Assembly: GCF_039541575.1 (NCBI RefSeq)
Contig: NZ_BAABGM010000020.1
Coordinates: 62,001 to 126,000 of the forward strand
DNA: 64,000 bases
Source of the DNA: Fodinibacter luteus
GTDB taxonomy: Bacteria; Actinomycetota; Actinomycetes; Actinomycetales; Dermatophilaceae
Direction: 5' to 3'
A program made the position numbers and the translations under genes. Within the stretch, counting starts at the first letter, position 1. Each line of letters opens with the position of its first letter. Positions 7,301 to 15,983 of this stretch are shown piece after piece. A model generated the notes under the pieces. The model made no database searches, was not told the origin of the DNA, and saw nothing but the letters and a program-made list of their open reading frames with translations.

Positions 7301-10064
7301 CGCTGGGGACCTGGCCACCGCGCGCGAGTACCTGTTCCAGCTTGAGAGCGGCGCAGGCATCACGGAGCCACAGGACGACACCGAACGGCACCTCGAGGTG
7401 TTCGCCGCGGCGGTTGCAGACCTCCCGTCGGACGCCAGGGCGGACCAGGTCTACGAAGAGCTGCGCGACGGTGACGAGGACGAGCTCGCCCGTGAGGGGC
7501 TCCAGTCCTGGGCAAGCCTCGTCCTCAACCCCCTGCGCTCATCCAAGATGCACCTCCCGGGCTTGCTGGGACTGATCGGCCTTGACACGGACCTGAGCCG
7601 GGTCACGGATGTGAGCTCGGCCGGCATCCGGAACGCGAAGGTGTTCCGGGTGAAGGCCCAGCCACGTGACGGTTCGGTAGTACCCGGATTGGGCAGCCGC
7701 GCGGCCGGCCAGTACCACGTGACCGTCCTGTCGCCGCAGCGGCTCGACCCCGAGCAGGCGCTGAGCCTGGTCCCGGAGGCCCGGCGTGACGAAGCGAACC
7801 TCATCCTCGTCCCGCAGGTGCTCACCGAGCACGAGCGTCGCCACTTCCTGCGTGCCAGCCGTCGCCTCGCGGTGAGGGCACTGGTCGTGGACGCCGCCTG
7901 CGTGGGGTACGTGGCGGCTGTTGCGCCCGGCTCGTTCCGCACGCTCCAGCAGATCACCCTGCCGTACGCGACGTACACCCACTACACGCCCTTCGTGGCG
8001 GGGGACGTACCGGAGGAAGTCTTCGTCGGACGCAGTGACGAGGCCAGGCAGATCATCGACCCCGCCGGCAGCCTATTCGTTTACGGCGGAAGGCAGCTCG
8101 GGAAGTCGGCGCTGCTGCGTCACATCAGCCGGACTGTCTCAGACGGCGGCGGCAGGAAGGCCGTCTACGTCGACCTCAAGGCCAAGATGATCGGCGAGGC
8201 CCACGACCCCGCACACCTGTGGCAGGTCCTGCTCGAAGAATTCCAGCGAGAGGGCATCATCGGACCCCGGGTGGCGAGCGGCACCGCCAAGGTGGTGGTG
8301 GAGCAGACCCAGAAGTGGCTGCGGGAGGACGAGACACGTCGCCTGCTGCTGCTGCTCGACGAGGCCGATCTGTTCCTCGAGAGCGAGGCACGTGAGCGCC
8401 GGGAGGGCAACCGGTCGGTGAGGTTCCCGAACGTGAGTCCGCTCAAGGATCTGATGGAGAGCACCAACCGGCGCTTCAAGCCGGTGTTCGCGGGCCTGCA
8501 CCAGGTCCAGCGGTTCCACGAGATCTCGAACACGCCGCTGGCCCATGGTGGTCGTGACATCTTGGTCGGGCCCCTCGACCGCAGGGCAGCGCTGGACCTG
8601 GTCGAGAAACCCTTCTCGGCTCTGGGGTACCGGTTCGAGTCGCGTGACCTGGTCTCGCGCTTGCTCGCCTTCACCAACTACCAGGCGAGTCTGGTGCAGA
8701 TCGTCTGCGACCACCTCGCCACGCGCATGGCAGGGCGCGACCCGGCTCCCGGCCAGCCTCCGGTGACGATCACCAGCGCCGACGTGGACCTCGTCACGCA
8801 GGACCGCGAGGTCAGGCAGCAGCTCGCGGAGCGCTTCCGGCTCACCATCAGGCTGGAGGACCGGTACGCGGTGATCGCGCTCGTGGTGGCGATGCTCAGT
8901 TTCGAGGACGCCTTCACATCGGCCTACGACGCCTCCGAGGTCTACGACTGGTGCCGGGGCTACTGGCCGGTCGGCTTCGGTGACATGACTGCTCGCGAGT
9001 TCGGGCTGTACCTGGAGGAGATGGCCGGCCTGGGCGTCCTGGTCCGGCGCGCGGATGGCCGCGTGTCGGTCCGCTCGCCAAATGTCGTTTCGATGTTGGG
9101 GAGCAGGGCCGACCTCGAGCAGCAGCTGGACGAGGGCGGCTTCGAGCTCCCCCACGACTACAACCCCCGGGCGGCTCGCCGTACCGTACGCACCAGCCGT
9201 GGGGAGCTCCGCAGTCCACTGACCGAGCAGGACCTGCAGATCGTCGTCCCACAGTCCGGTGGATCCGCGGGCCTGCACCTCGTGGTGGGCAGCCGCGCCC
9301 TGGGCGTCCAGGACGTGCCGGAAGTCCTCGAGGCGGTCGCGCGCGAACGTGAACGGAGAACCGTCCGGGTCGCCGGTGACGACTTTGCGGGCTGGGTTAC
9401 GTCCAGCGGTGCCGGGCCCCGACGTGAGCGTGACGTGCTGCCTGTGGTGGACGGCACGCAACTCCCCCCCGGCCCCCTCGAGCAGCTGCTCGAGCTCGCA
9501 CACCGGACGGTGGCCAGGCGGGCCGGCCAGTCGGTGGTGGTGGTCGCCGGCCCTCGAGCGGAGGGGCTCATCGCCGCCTGGCTGGCCCGGTTGGCGAGTG
9601 TGACAGTTCTGGAGCGGTGGAATGACGAGGCGCTGCGCTCAATCAGCGACAGCGTCCTCGTCGACCCGCGCAGCCGGGCCGAGGTCCTCGCCGTCACCAG
9701 CGGGTGGCCCGAGCTGGTGGACGAGGTCCTACGACGGGTGGCGGCCGGGGCGTCTCTTGACACCGTCGTCGAGGACGTGGGTTCCATACCGAGGACCTCG
9801 GCGGCCGCTACGGCGTTCCTCGAGTCCGTCGGCGTGGACACAGTCCCCGATGCTTTGCGGCGGTGGGTGAACCTGGCGTCCCCGGGAGAGGCCGTGAACC
9901 CTGCCGACCTCCAGCGCCTCTTCGAGGACGTCTCCGACGGCGTCTTCATCGAGCTGGCCGACCGTCTCGCCGCCCTACATGTCGTGACCGGCGCTCCGTC
10001 CGCGCTGGTGCTCGACCCGGTCGTCCACCGCGCCGTGAGGCACCTCGCCGATGACGGCCGATGA
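4353..10064 (+). CDS. Giant multidomain AAA/STAND-type ATPase, putative defence protein
   Basis: The protein has up to 1903 residues. Residues 1-140 are globular, 140-200 acidic linker, 200-345 helical, about 345-505 a Pro/Glu/Gly-rich disordered linker, and about 505-1060 long Ala/Glu/Arg helices with likely coiled coil. A folded domain (about 1065-1215) leads into EEVFVGRSDE and the ATPase. Walker A is GGRQLGKS at 1245-1252 and Walker B is LLLLLDEAD with D1336-E1337. The GPLDRRAALDLVEKPF segment and a winged helix near 1500-1600 (SVRSPNVVSMLG) are typical of STAND-like AAA ATPases. About 300 C-terminal residues are unrecognised. GTG 4353 opens the frame; GTG 4368, after GAAGGG, is the likelier start. 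The stop overlaps the next gene by 14 bases. No named system is recognised. Confidence 0.75.
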   Translation: MKGSVVSIPQMRKFLKVLTPDEWSDVLECSHSFAALVRGGAKMDGVDAAAVRQWVLLPRRSDKLLEFAVMGTAGELLPDGWDLAQGLPAELEDVRTWVEGVASSHGSGPAKVCLLAAKESSAAPMSARDLDGLRRLIVSTPRRLAEPAPAVEDEPDAGEGSAVAAEGAEEPTDADDPPEEFEPDMAPANPTGRGETRGADADLDDLDVRLANLTRLAAAAATLMREEAAGVELGRALGDTLGPVLEEYGSHRAVVLGDVGALADGLALSDLASSRTAVAAERDRREQGRQAAEQESRERSERAATLLANVEQLDLLLATADPAVAPGLTVARESALSELRTLGMVPETAPGPADEQHASTSPGDVTVEVAEGAGADTEPSVAVTAGAPAESGTVDGCSAITPIEQHGDRGSAPAGHEEQAHTQRGQAPPDQGTEALSAPRADRAARPEPTENDPQRDPDVDPGAERVGSADARPERERPSGEPEPVRPADGTGAGLDTTPVAALVAASQPLAAALLVRASRSEQLLADALLFNGAAFASGPDGISPTEAVHAGAELDADALVDDRAAAVATITAAARTALAAGWAPGHLLDGLLGSVHLESEWHEFLSHVAKLTHQGYVHRPTAAPDRATPVREEFADRARASLHELESATTKYHRATRVLHYLARNDQPLGAALAALAAWSEGDDAAIHDVRRLSSELRNARSRQRIVNLADEHVSTPQQRRNDIVAGAANQLNARIDEVASLLTAGLDANLRPHAGAADEGTRHQLVAQARALPQAVAASLESALLEALRRWVVEPSVDWPEKGVTLEDLQRAASLPLTFVPRGPDQQPDLGAVAWSDVASALLDPPTAEALVESYAESGNLAAAAEAAGSRPGLGERLVDQRSNWRARLSGMVREAESGLARARADSAVADEDVSRLEGALASLAAYDGERFDLQVEKVHAVLTTVAGRLEEEAGRLRARLADLTGPAADATARVSALIDAGDLATAREYLFQLESGAGITEPQDDTERHLEVFAAAVADLPSDARADQVYEELRDGDEDELAREGLQSWASLVLNPLRSSKMHLPGLLGLIGLDTDLSRVTDVSSAGIRNAKVFRVKAQPRDGSVVPGLGSRAAGQYHVTVLSPQRLDPEQALSLVPEARRDEANLILVPQVLTEHERRHFLRASRRLAVRALVVDAACVGYVAAVAPGSFRTLQQITLPYATYTHYTPFVAGDVPEEVFVGRSDEARQIIDPAGSLFVYGGRQLGKSALLRHISRTVSDGGGRKAVYVDLKAKMIGEAHDPAHLWQVLLEEFQREGIIGPRVASGTAKVVVEQTQKWLREDETRRLLLLLDEADLFLESEARERREGNRSVRFPNVSPLKDLMESTNRRFKPVFAGLHQVQRFHEISNTPLAHGGRDILVGPLDRRAALDLVEKPFSALGYRFESRDLVSRLLAFTNYQASLVQIVCDHLATRMAGRDPAPGQPPVTITSADVDLVTQDREVRQQLAERFRLTIRLEDRYAVIALVVAMLSFEDAFTSAYDASEVYDWCRGYWPVGFGDMTAREFGLYLEEMAGLGVLVRRADGRVSVRSPNVVSMLGSRADLEQQLDEGGFELPHDYNPRAARRTVRTSRGELRSPLTEQDLQIVVPQSGGSAGLHLVVGSRALGVQDVPEVLEAVARERERRTVRVAGDDFAGWVTSSGAGPRRERDVLPVVDGTQLPPGPLEQLLELAHRTVARRAGQSVVVVAGPRAEGLIAAWLARLASVTVLERWNDEALRSISDSVLVDPRSRAEVLAVTSGWPELVDEVLRRVAAGASLDTVVEDVGSIPRTSAAATAFLESVGVDTVPDALRRWVNLASPGEAVNPADLQRLFEDVSDGVFIELADRLAALHVVTGAPSALVLDPVVHRAVRHLADDGR

Positions 10065-11130
10065 CCTCCTCGAGCTTCCCGGGCCTAAGGCGTTCGTGGA
10101 TCGAGCTTGCGCCGACCTGGAGGCAGGCCGAAGTGTCTTGCTCGTCTTTCCGCGGTTCGCCATCGCCTCCGGCCTCGCAGACCACGTCCTCGACGCAGTC
10201 GCGACGAGTGCCGGTGCCCGCTGCGTGGACACCGGCGAGGCCCACCTCGCGACACGCGTGGCGGAGGCGATGGACCGGCTGCACGAGTGGCGACCGGGCA
10301 GCGACCCGTGGTGGGACCTGGCGCACTGGCCCGCGCTGCGGGGCCAGTGCGCAGCCGTGCGGTCATGGGAGGACGCGGTTGGCGACCCCGTCACCCGGTG
10401 GGAGGCGCTGACGCACGAGAGCGGACGCGAACCTCGGGAGAGGTTCCGTCTCCTCGTCGGGGTCGGCCTGGACGACCTCGAGGGCTCACCCTTGGACCGT
10501 ACGCCCTCCCTCCACGTGTCCGTGCGCTGGTGGTGGGGCGTCGTCGACCGCCTGGACACCGAGCTGTACCTGAGCGGGCGGGACCCGGACCCGCTCGCCC
10601 ACGCAGAGGCGGTGGAGGTCACCGCGTGGGCGCTGGAGGGGAGCTGCGGCGGAGGGACGGACGGGCACGCGTTAGCCACCGGGCTGCCCCGGGCGGTGCG
10701 TGAGCACGACCGCACCCCACGGACTCACCGGCAGGCTCCTCCACCGGAGATCCGCCCGCACTGGGACCTCGGGCTGGTCGAGCTCTGGGACGGCCGCTAC
10801 CGCCCGGTGGCTGCCGCCGACCCGGAAGGCGAGGAACGTCGGGTTCTTCGATGGCGAGCGCAGGTGCGGCTCCTGTTCCCCTACCTCGAGGAACATCGCG
10901 TGCGCATCCTGCGAGAGTTCCTCCCCAAGGCGCTCACCGTCGGAGTCGCCCCCGGTTTCGGCGACGTCTGGGAGCTAGGCGACATGTTCGGGCAGGGGAG
11001 ACGCGTCGGGTTGTCACTGGCCACCTACGACCACCTGAAGGTCGCACGCGACGTGCGCAACGACCTCGCGCACGGGCGGCCCGCAGAACCGCGACAGGTT
11101 GAGTTGCTACGCGAGAAGATCCCGCTCTGA
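10051..11130 (+). CDS. HEPN-motif partner protein of the giant ATPase
   Basis: The protein has 359 residues, and its ATG lies 14 bases inside the end of the ATPase gene, so the two are translationally coupled. The N-terminal half (GRSVLLVFPRFA ... LHVSVRWWWGVVDRL) has the strand-helix look of a P-loop NTPase but no GKS/T Walker A. The C-terminal part (LRWRAQVRLLFPYLEEHR onward) is helical and ends in VRNDLAHGRP, an R-N-D-L-A-H motif fitting the R-x4-H catalytic signature of HEPN ribonucleases. A regulatory ATPase paired with a HEPN effector is a recurring abortive-infection design. That function is inference; no exact family is recognised. Confidence 0.65.
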   Translation: MTADDLLELPGPKAFVDRACADLEAGRSVLLVFPRFAIASGLADHVLDAVATSAGARCVDTGEAHLATRVAEAMDRLHEWRPGSDPWWDLAHWPALRGQCAAVRSWEDAVGDPVTRWEALTHESGREPRERFRLLVGVGLDDLEGSPLDRTPSLHVSVRWWWGVVDRLDTELYLSGRDPDPLAHAEAVEVTAWALEGSCGGGTDGHALATGLPRAVREHDRTPRTHRQAPPPEIRPHWDLGLVELWDGRYRPVAAADPEGEERRVLRWRAQVRLLFPYLEEHRVRILREFLPKALTVGVAPGFGDVWELGDMFGQGRRVGLSLATYDHLKVARDVRNDLAHGRPAEPRQVELLREKIPL

Positions 11131-11307
11131 GGCGGTGATCGCCTCGGTCGAGGGAGGGATGCGCTTGCGCTGGGTTCCCCAACCTCCACGGCGATCGCTC
11201 CCGATGTCCCCTGTGGGCGTGTGAAGCCCTTGCGCAGTTCCGCGAAGTCCGGCTCGGGGATGACGGAGAGGGGCGCCCCCTGACGTGGATGCGACGCATG
11301 TCCGTGC

Positions 11308-11861
11308 TCAGGTCCCCACCTTGCTGCTGTCGACGACGCCGACTTCAATTGCCGCGCCCAGTTCGGCGGTCCGTGTGAGCAACTCCTCGAGGAGCCGTGG
11401 GTACTCGGGGGTTGCGCGTTCCCCCGCGGCCATCCGAGCCCCACGCGCTTTCGTTCCGTCGAACATCGGGCACCTGGCTTCGCCGGTCGTCGGGTTGCCC
11501 GAGGATGCGCCGCTTCAGCGACGTGTCCAGTGTCTCCGCCAAGCGGGACGCCGACATCCAGCCCTCCAGACTGGGCAGGTCCCGGTCCACCCAGCGGCAT
11601 CGCTCGGGCGGCTTGACCCCGAAGAGCAACGCTTGTGGGGGCGCGTCTCTCGATCACGCGGTGGAGGTCGATCGTGAGCGAGCGGAGGCGAATCTGGCCG
11701 TCCACCCGGAAGATAAGGGCGAGTTCGAGCTCGACGATCGGTCCCGGAGGCTCGACGCCGTCTGCAGTGGTGAGGTAGGACGTGGGCTCGTCCGGGCGGG
11801 TGGCCGCCGGCACGCTTCGCACGCTGACCGAGGATACGGCCGACGCCCTGACCCCGACCAT
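11308..11861 (-). pseudogene. Possible frameshifted gene of unknown family
   Basis: Three consecutive minus-strand frames look protein-like and join end to end. The first, from ATG 11861, contains VEPPGPIVELELALIFRVDG and DLHRVIERRAP. The second contains LLFGVKPPERCRWVDRDLPS and RLAETLDTSLKRRILG. The third contains MAAGERATPEYPRLLEELL and ends in VVDSSKVGT before TGA at about 11308. Two frame changes, near 11640 and 11500, would be needed. The composition changes cleanly at those points, suggesting a decayed gene of about 180 residues. I do not recognise the family. The spacers on both sides hold no other supported gene. Confidence 0.35.
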
Positions 11862-12071
11862 GGCGGCCCGGGCCCCCGCAGACTTCCAGGGCCGGTCGTG
11901 GCGACCCCAACCCTCGTCTGGGCATAGCGAAGTATCCCGCCGCCGGGCGGCCGTCCAGAGGCTGACGACAGCGCCGAAGCGAGGCGGCATGTGCCGTCAC
12001 CGTCGCGACCCCGTGTTGCAGCCGGTGCTCGGTCCCCGCCGATCAGCAACCTGCGACGCTCCTATGCTTTG

Positions 12072-13136
12072 TCAAGCAGCTGGCGGCCCACTTTCGAGTA
12101 GGCGGTAGAGGTCGCGGGCGACGTAGCGTGCCAGGCAGCGTTTGATCTCCCGGCTGGTCTTGCCTTCGGCAGTGCGTCGAGCGACATAGTCGCGGGTGGT
12201 CTGCTGGTACTGGATCCGGCTGCGGACCACGGTGTGTAGTGCGGTGTTGAGCTGGCGGTCGCCGTAGCGCGGTTGAGCCGATAGCGGGTGGTGACCTGGC
12301 CACTGTTCGCCGGGATCGGTGCCACGCCGGCGAGCATCGCGAACGCCGCCTCGGAGTGGACACGACCGGGGTGGGACCAGGCGCACAAGACCGTCGCGGC
12401 CACGATGGGTCCGACGCCGAACTCCTCGAGCAGGTCAGGGCGCCAGCTGCGGATGATGGCCACCATCGCCTTCTGCAGCTCGCGCGCCTCCTTCAGCATC
12501 GCGTGTGCGCGACGAGCCAAGGTCCGCAGCGCCACCACGGTGTTGGTCGTCTCGGTGTCCCAGGAAGCGTGCACTCGCAGGTTCGCTGCGGTGGTGAGCA
12601 TCGCGGCAAGCTTCTGGCCGCGGAACCTGGCCCGGATCGGTTCGGGTGCTGCGATGACCAGGCTGAAGACCTGCTGCTGGGCCTCGGTGGAGGCATTGAT
12701 CGCGGAGCGGCGTGCAGCCAAGAGCACTGACAGTGCTTGGCGTTCGCCTCCGGTTCGGGGGTTCCCCAGCCGTGGTCGAGCCATCGCTTCACGCGCGGCT
12801 CGGATCGCATCGAGTGGATCGGACTTCGCGCCGTTGCGTCGCGCGGCCCGCTTCGGGCGGTCCAGCTCGATGACGAGCTCCGACATCTGGAGCAGGTGAC
12901 GGCTCAGACCAGCGCCGTGGCCGCCGGTCCCTTCGATCGCCCAGGCCCGCAACATCGGGTGATTGTTGGCGAACTCCACCAGTTCGCCATAGCCCTGGGC
13001 TGTGGCCTCGACGGTGATCTCGTCCAGGACACCAACCCGTGGCAGCATCGACCACGGCCGCGGAGTGGGTGTGGACGTGGGTGTCGACGCCGATGACGAC
13101 ATCGACCACCTCACGTAGATCGGTCAGACTGGTCAT
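12072..13136 (-). pseudogene. IS110-family transposase, two frameshifts
   Basis: The start is ATG 13136 after GGAGAG. The first frame reads VVDVVIGVDTHVHTHSAAVVD, the first Asp region of the DEDD core. One extra T near 13040 shifts to the frame with AIEGTGGHGAGL and KSDPLDAIRAAREAM, then PEPIRARFR and the transposase_20 region. A one-base loss near 12275 shifts again to the real C-terminus, DRQLNTALHTVV ... RRTAEGKTSREIKRCLARYV, stopping at 12072. Undoing both single-base changes would restore a normal IS110 transposase of about 355 aa. IS110 lacks terminal inverted repeats, so the element ends cannot be placed. Confidence 0.85.
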
Positions 13137-13411
13137 GCGTTCTCTCCTTCGCCGGACGGGACGTGGTTCCGGTCCGGGACGGAGGCTCGGCAGGACTGTG
13201 ATGAGACACATCCGGCGCCGCTAACGCCAGGTGGTCAAGCTCCTGATCAGGCCAGCTCCTCCAACCCGCGGCCGGGGCCGGTGACCACGAGCGGACAAGT
13301 CGCAGCAAGGCACAGTGGCCAGTCTCTCCGGGGGTCACGCTCGCGGTCACCAACCACAGCCCAGCACCTTCAGGCTGCGTTGGCGATCCTCACAGTCTCT
13401 CCGCCGGGTGT

Positions 13412-14359
13412 TCATCCGCCCAAGGCGCGGGCGAGGAGTTGGTGGCGTGAGGTGGAGTCGGTCTTTGCCAGCAGTGCCTTGAGGTGGTCCTCGGTGGTGG
13501 AGTGCGCGATGACCAGCTCGTCGGCGATGGCGCGGGTGTCCATGCCGTGCAGGGCAAGGTGGAGCACCTCGCTCTGTCGGGGGCTGAGCTGGTGGGCGCG
13601 GGCGAACAGGTCCGCCCGCTCGGTGGTGGTCGAGGGGCCGATGGACACTGCGATGCGGGCTTCGAGCCGCTCGGCCCGGACGCTGGCCCACCTGCTTGCT
13701 CCGAGGTGCACGCGGGCCCAGGGATCACCGGGCCAGATGCCGTCTTCGTGGGCGAGCAGGGCCGCGACCACGTTGTAGGCGGCGGCCGGCACCGGCGGGC
13801 CCGGCTCTGTGGGCGGGAGCAGACGCATCAGGGCGTGCCCGGCGCCGGAGGTCACCGAGCGAACCTGAAGGTCGTCGTCGAGCAGGACCACCCCGGACTC
13901 CAACCGCGTGGGGGGAGCGTCAGGAACGGTGAACGTGCGCGCCACCGCCATCCTCAGTGAGGCTGTCAGCACGGGGGGCAGCCCTGCGAGCCGGTCACGC
14001 TCGGGATCGGTGAAACCGGCGGAACAGCGCCACAACTCCAGGAACCCCCACCGTCCCCACCGGTCCTGCAACGTCATGGACGCCGTATCGGTGACCCCGA
14101 GCTCCGCCAGGACCGTGCGCCACTGGGTGACGCCGGCGGTGCTGTAGCGGCGCCGGATCACAGCGGGCAGGTCACCGGGGGCGACCATGGGGACGGTGGC
14201 GTGCGGGGAGGTGACGATGCCGGTGGCGGGGTCGGTCATGGCAAACACGTGGGCGTCGAAACCCACCCGGGCGGCGATCAGGTCGAGCTGAGCGGTGCGA
14301 AGCGCCCGGTCCGTCAGCCCTTCGCCGTCCAGTGCGCTCAGCCGCTCGGCGAGGTCCAC
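13412..14359 (-). CDS. LuxR-type HTH transcriptional regulator
   Basis: The protein has 315 residues from GTG 14359, with CAAGG just upstream. The C-terminal 60 residues (LSPRQSEVLHLALHGMDTRA then IADELVIAHSTTEDHLKALL) form a GerE/LuxR helix-turn-helix. The N-terminal 250 residues look like a GAF- or PAS-like sensory domain but lack a receiver signature. It is divergently transcribed from the small barrel protein at 14447, with an 87-bp shared promoter region, so it probably regulates that gene. The ligand is unknown. Confidence 0.8.
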   Translation of the reverse strand: MDLAERLSALDGEGLTDRALRTAQLDLIAARVGFDAHVFAMTDPATGIVTSPHATVPMVAPGDLPAVIRRRYSTAGVTQWRTVLAELGVTDTASMTLQDRWGRWGFLELWRCSAGFTDPERDRLAGLPPVLTASLRMAVARTFTVPDAPPTRLESGVVLLDDDLQVRSVTSGAGHALMRLLPPTEPGPPVPAAAYNVVAALLAHEDGIWPGDPWARVHLGASRWASVRAERLEARIAVSIGPSTTTERADLFARAHQLSPRQSEVLHLALHGMDTRAIADELVIAHSTTEDHLKALLAKTDSTSRHQLLARALGG

Positions 14360-14446
14360 CCTTGCAGCGTAGGACCGGCGAGGTCGCGAACAGATCCCCG
14401 AGATCGGGGATGGAGGGCGCGCGCCCCGGTCTGGACGATGGTGGCC

Positions 14447-14749
14447 ATGACAGCGACCCTGCACATCGAACACCCGGTCCGCGACTTCGACGCCTGGAAG
14501 CGGGTCTTCGACAGCTTCCACGACTTCCGGGTCGAACACGACGTCCGCTCCGTCCGGGTCGGCCGCAAGGTCGACGCCGCGTCGCACGTGGCGATCGACC
14601 TGGTCTTCGACAGCCAGGACGCGGCCGCGGCCTTCCATCGCGTCCTGCAGGAGCAGGTGTGGAGCCGGCAGCAAGCCACCGATCTGCTGGCCGGGGGCCC
14701 CTCAGCGGTCATCCACAACCTGGTGGAGGACACCACCAACTCGCCCTGA
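14447..14749 (+). CDS. Small ferredoxin-like barrel protein (monooxygenase-like)
   Basis: This 100-residue protein begins TATLHIEHPVRDFDAWKRVF. The 'HPV-x-DFDAWKRVFDSF' opening, a central VAIDLVFDSQDAAAAFHRVL and the overall size are typical of dimeric alpha-beta barrel proteins related to antibiotic-biosynthesis monooxygenases and cyclase-like stress proteins. No catalytic residue can be named. An ATG nine bases upstream (14438) is the alternative start. It is divergent from the LuxR regulator. Confidence 0.6.
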   Translation: MTATLHIEHPVRDFDAWKRVFDSFHDFRVEHDVRSVRVGRKVDAASHVAIDLVFDSQDAAAAFHRVLQEQVWSRQQATDLLAGGPSAVIHNLVEDTTNSP

Positions 14750-14921
14750 CAAGGTGGCCGCCCGTGCCTGGCCCGCACCCTGACGAATGCCCGATCGCCC
14801 TGCCGGTCTCAGGGCCAAGGCTGGTGCGTCATTTCGCCGCGTTTCGCTCGGCCGTAGCCCCGGTGCCGAATGCGTTCGCGACGCGTCTGTCCTCGCGCAC
14901 CGTGGTCGGTACCCTGCGGGC

Positions 14922-15149
14922 ATGAACCCGCGATTGCGAAAGACAGTCACAAGCAACGTGTTCTGGCTCGCCTTCCTCATCATCGTCGGGCTCTTCGTGC
15001 TGGATGGTTCCGAGCGCACCAGTTGGTTCCTGGTGTGGGTCCCGCTTGCTGTGCTCATATCGGTGCTCATGGACTACTTCGTGTGGAACCGCTCGGGACG
15101 CGACCAGCGACTTCAGCAGGACCGCGACCGACCGCGCTACGGGGAGTGA
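14922..15149 (+). CDS. Small two-helix membrane protein (DUF4229-like)
   Basis: This 75-residue protein has two hydrophobic segments (VFWLAFLIIVGLFVL and FLVWVPLAVLISVLMDYFVW) followed by an Arg/Gln/Asp-rich tail. The pattern is like small actinobacterial integral membrane proteins of the DUF4229 type. No motif gives a reaction. It stands alone between the barrel protein and a convergent response regulator. Confidence 0.55.
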   Translation: MNPRLRKTVTSNVFWLAFLIIVGLFVLDGSERTSWFLVWVPLAVLISVLMDYFVWNRSGRDQRLQQDRDRPRYGE

Positions 15150-15182
15150 CCTTTCAGGGTCGACCTTCAGCCGTTCGCGACT

Positions 15183-15200
15183 TGCGTCTCTGCGCCGCCT
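15183..15200 (+). repeat. Dispersed island motif, copy 1
   Basis: TGCGTCT-CTG-CGCCGCCT. The same 7+7-base pattern with a 3-base variable centre occurs on this strand at 21354, 23334 and 30009, with a weaker variant at 31390. All are in intergenic gaps of the integrated element. Function unknown. Confidence 0.5.
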
Positions 15201-15329
15201 ATTCGTCCCACCGATCTGCGGCAGTTCCGGACACTCCCCCGGCCACCACTGCGAAGAGACGCACCGTGCCGACTTTGGCGAGGATCGTCCTGCGGATTGC
15301 TGGATTCCGGGCAGACGCGGTGGGAAGGG

Positions 15330-15983
15330 TCACTGGGAGCGGAGCCCGGCGTCGCGGGCCTTTGCGATGGCCTCTGCGCGAGATGCTGCGCCGATCTTTG
15401 CCATCACGTTGGAGACGTGGTTGCGCACGGTCTTGAGGCTGAGCACGAAGTAGTCGGCGATGTAGGTGTTCCCGCGGCCTTGGGCCATCAGCACGAGGAT
15501 TTCGTGTTCGCGCCGGGTCAGTTGCGGGAAGGTTGACGTGTCGCTGGACCTGCCTCCGCTGGCGACGTGTTCGGTGATCTGCTCCACCACGCTGGCCGAG
15601 AAGTAGCCGGCTCCGGACGCCACCGTGTGCACCGCGCGGACGATCTCCTCGGCGTCGGCGTTCTTGACTATGTAACCGCGTGCGCCTGCTCGTAGTGCTG
15701 CGTACACCGTCGCGTCGTCCTCGTATGAGGTGAGCATGAGGATGTGGCAGTGCGGCGCTTGTTCGAGGATGCGCGGGACGAGGGAGACTCCGTTGCCGTC
15801 GGGGAGGCCGATGTCGAGGATCACCACGTCGGGGCGTTGCTCGGTCACGAGGGCGAGGGCCTGTTCGCCGGTCTCCGCCGACCCGACGACAGTGATGTCC
15901 TGGCCCAGTTGGAGCGTTGCGGTGAGACCAGCCCGGAACATCGGATGGTCCTCGACCAGGACCAGCCTGGTGTGCGCTGTCAC
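15330..15983 (-). CDS. NarL/LuxR-family response regulator
   Basis: The protein has 217 residues from GTG 15983. The receiver domain has the acidic pair E11-D12 (LVEDHPMFR) and the phospho-acceptor D57 (VVILDIGLPDG). A GerE-type HTH follows (LTRREHEILVLMAQGRGNTY ... KTVRNHVSNVMAKIGA). Its start overlaps the stop of the kinase gene by 4 bases (GTGA), so the two are coupled. The overlap with the cognate DesK-type kinase makes this a standard two-component pair. The regulon is unknown. Confidence 0.9.
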   Translation of the reverse strand: MTAHTRLVLVEDHPMFRAGLTATLQLGQDITVVGSAETGEQALALVTEQRPDVVILDIGLPDGNGVSLVPRILEQAPHCHILMLTSYEDDATVYAALRAGARGYIVKNADAEEIVRAVHTVASGAGYFSASVVEQITEHVASGGRSSDTSTFPQLTRREHEILVLMAQGRGNTYIADYFVLSLKTVRNHVSNVMAKIGAASRAEAIAKARDAGLRSQ

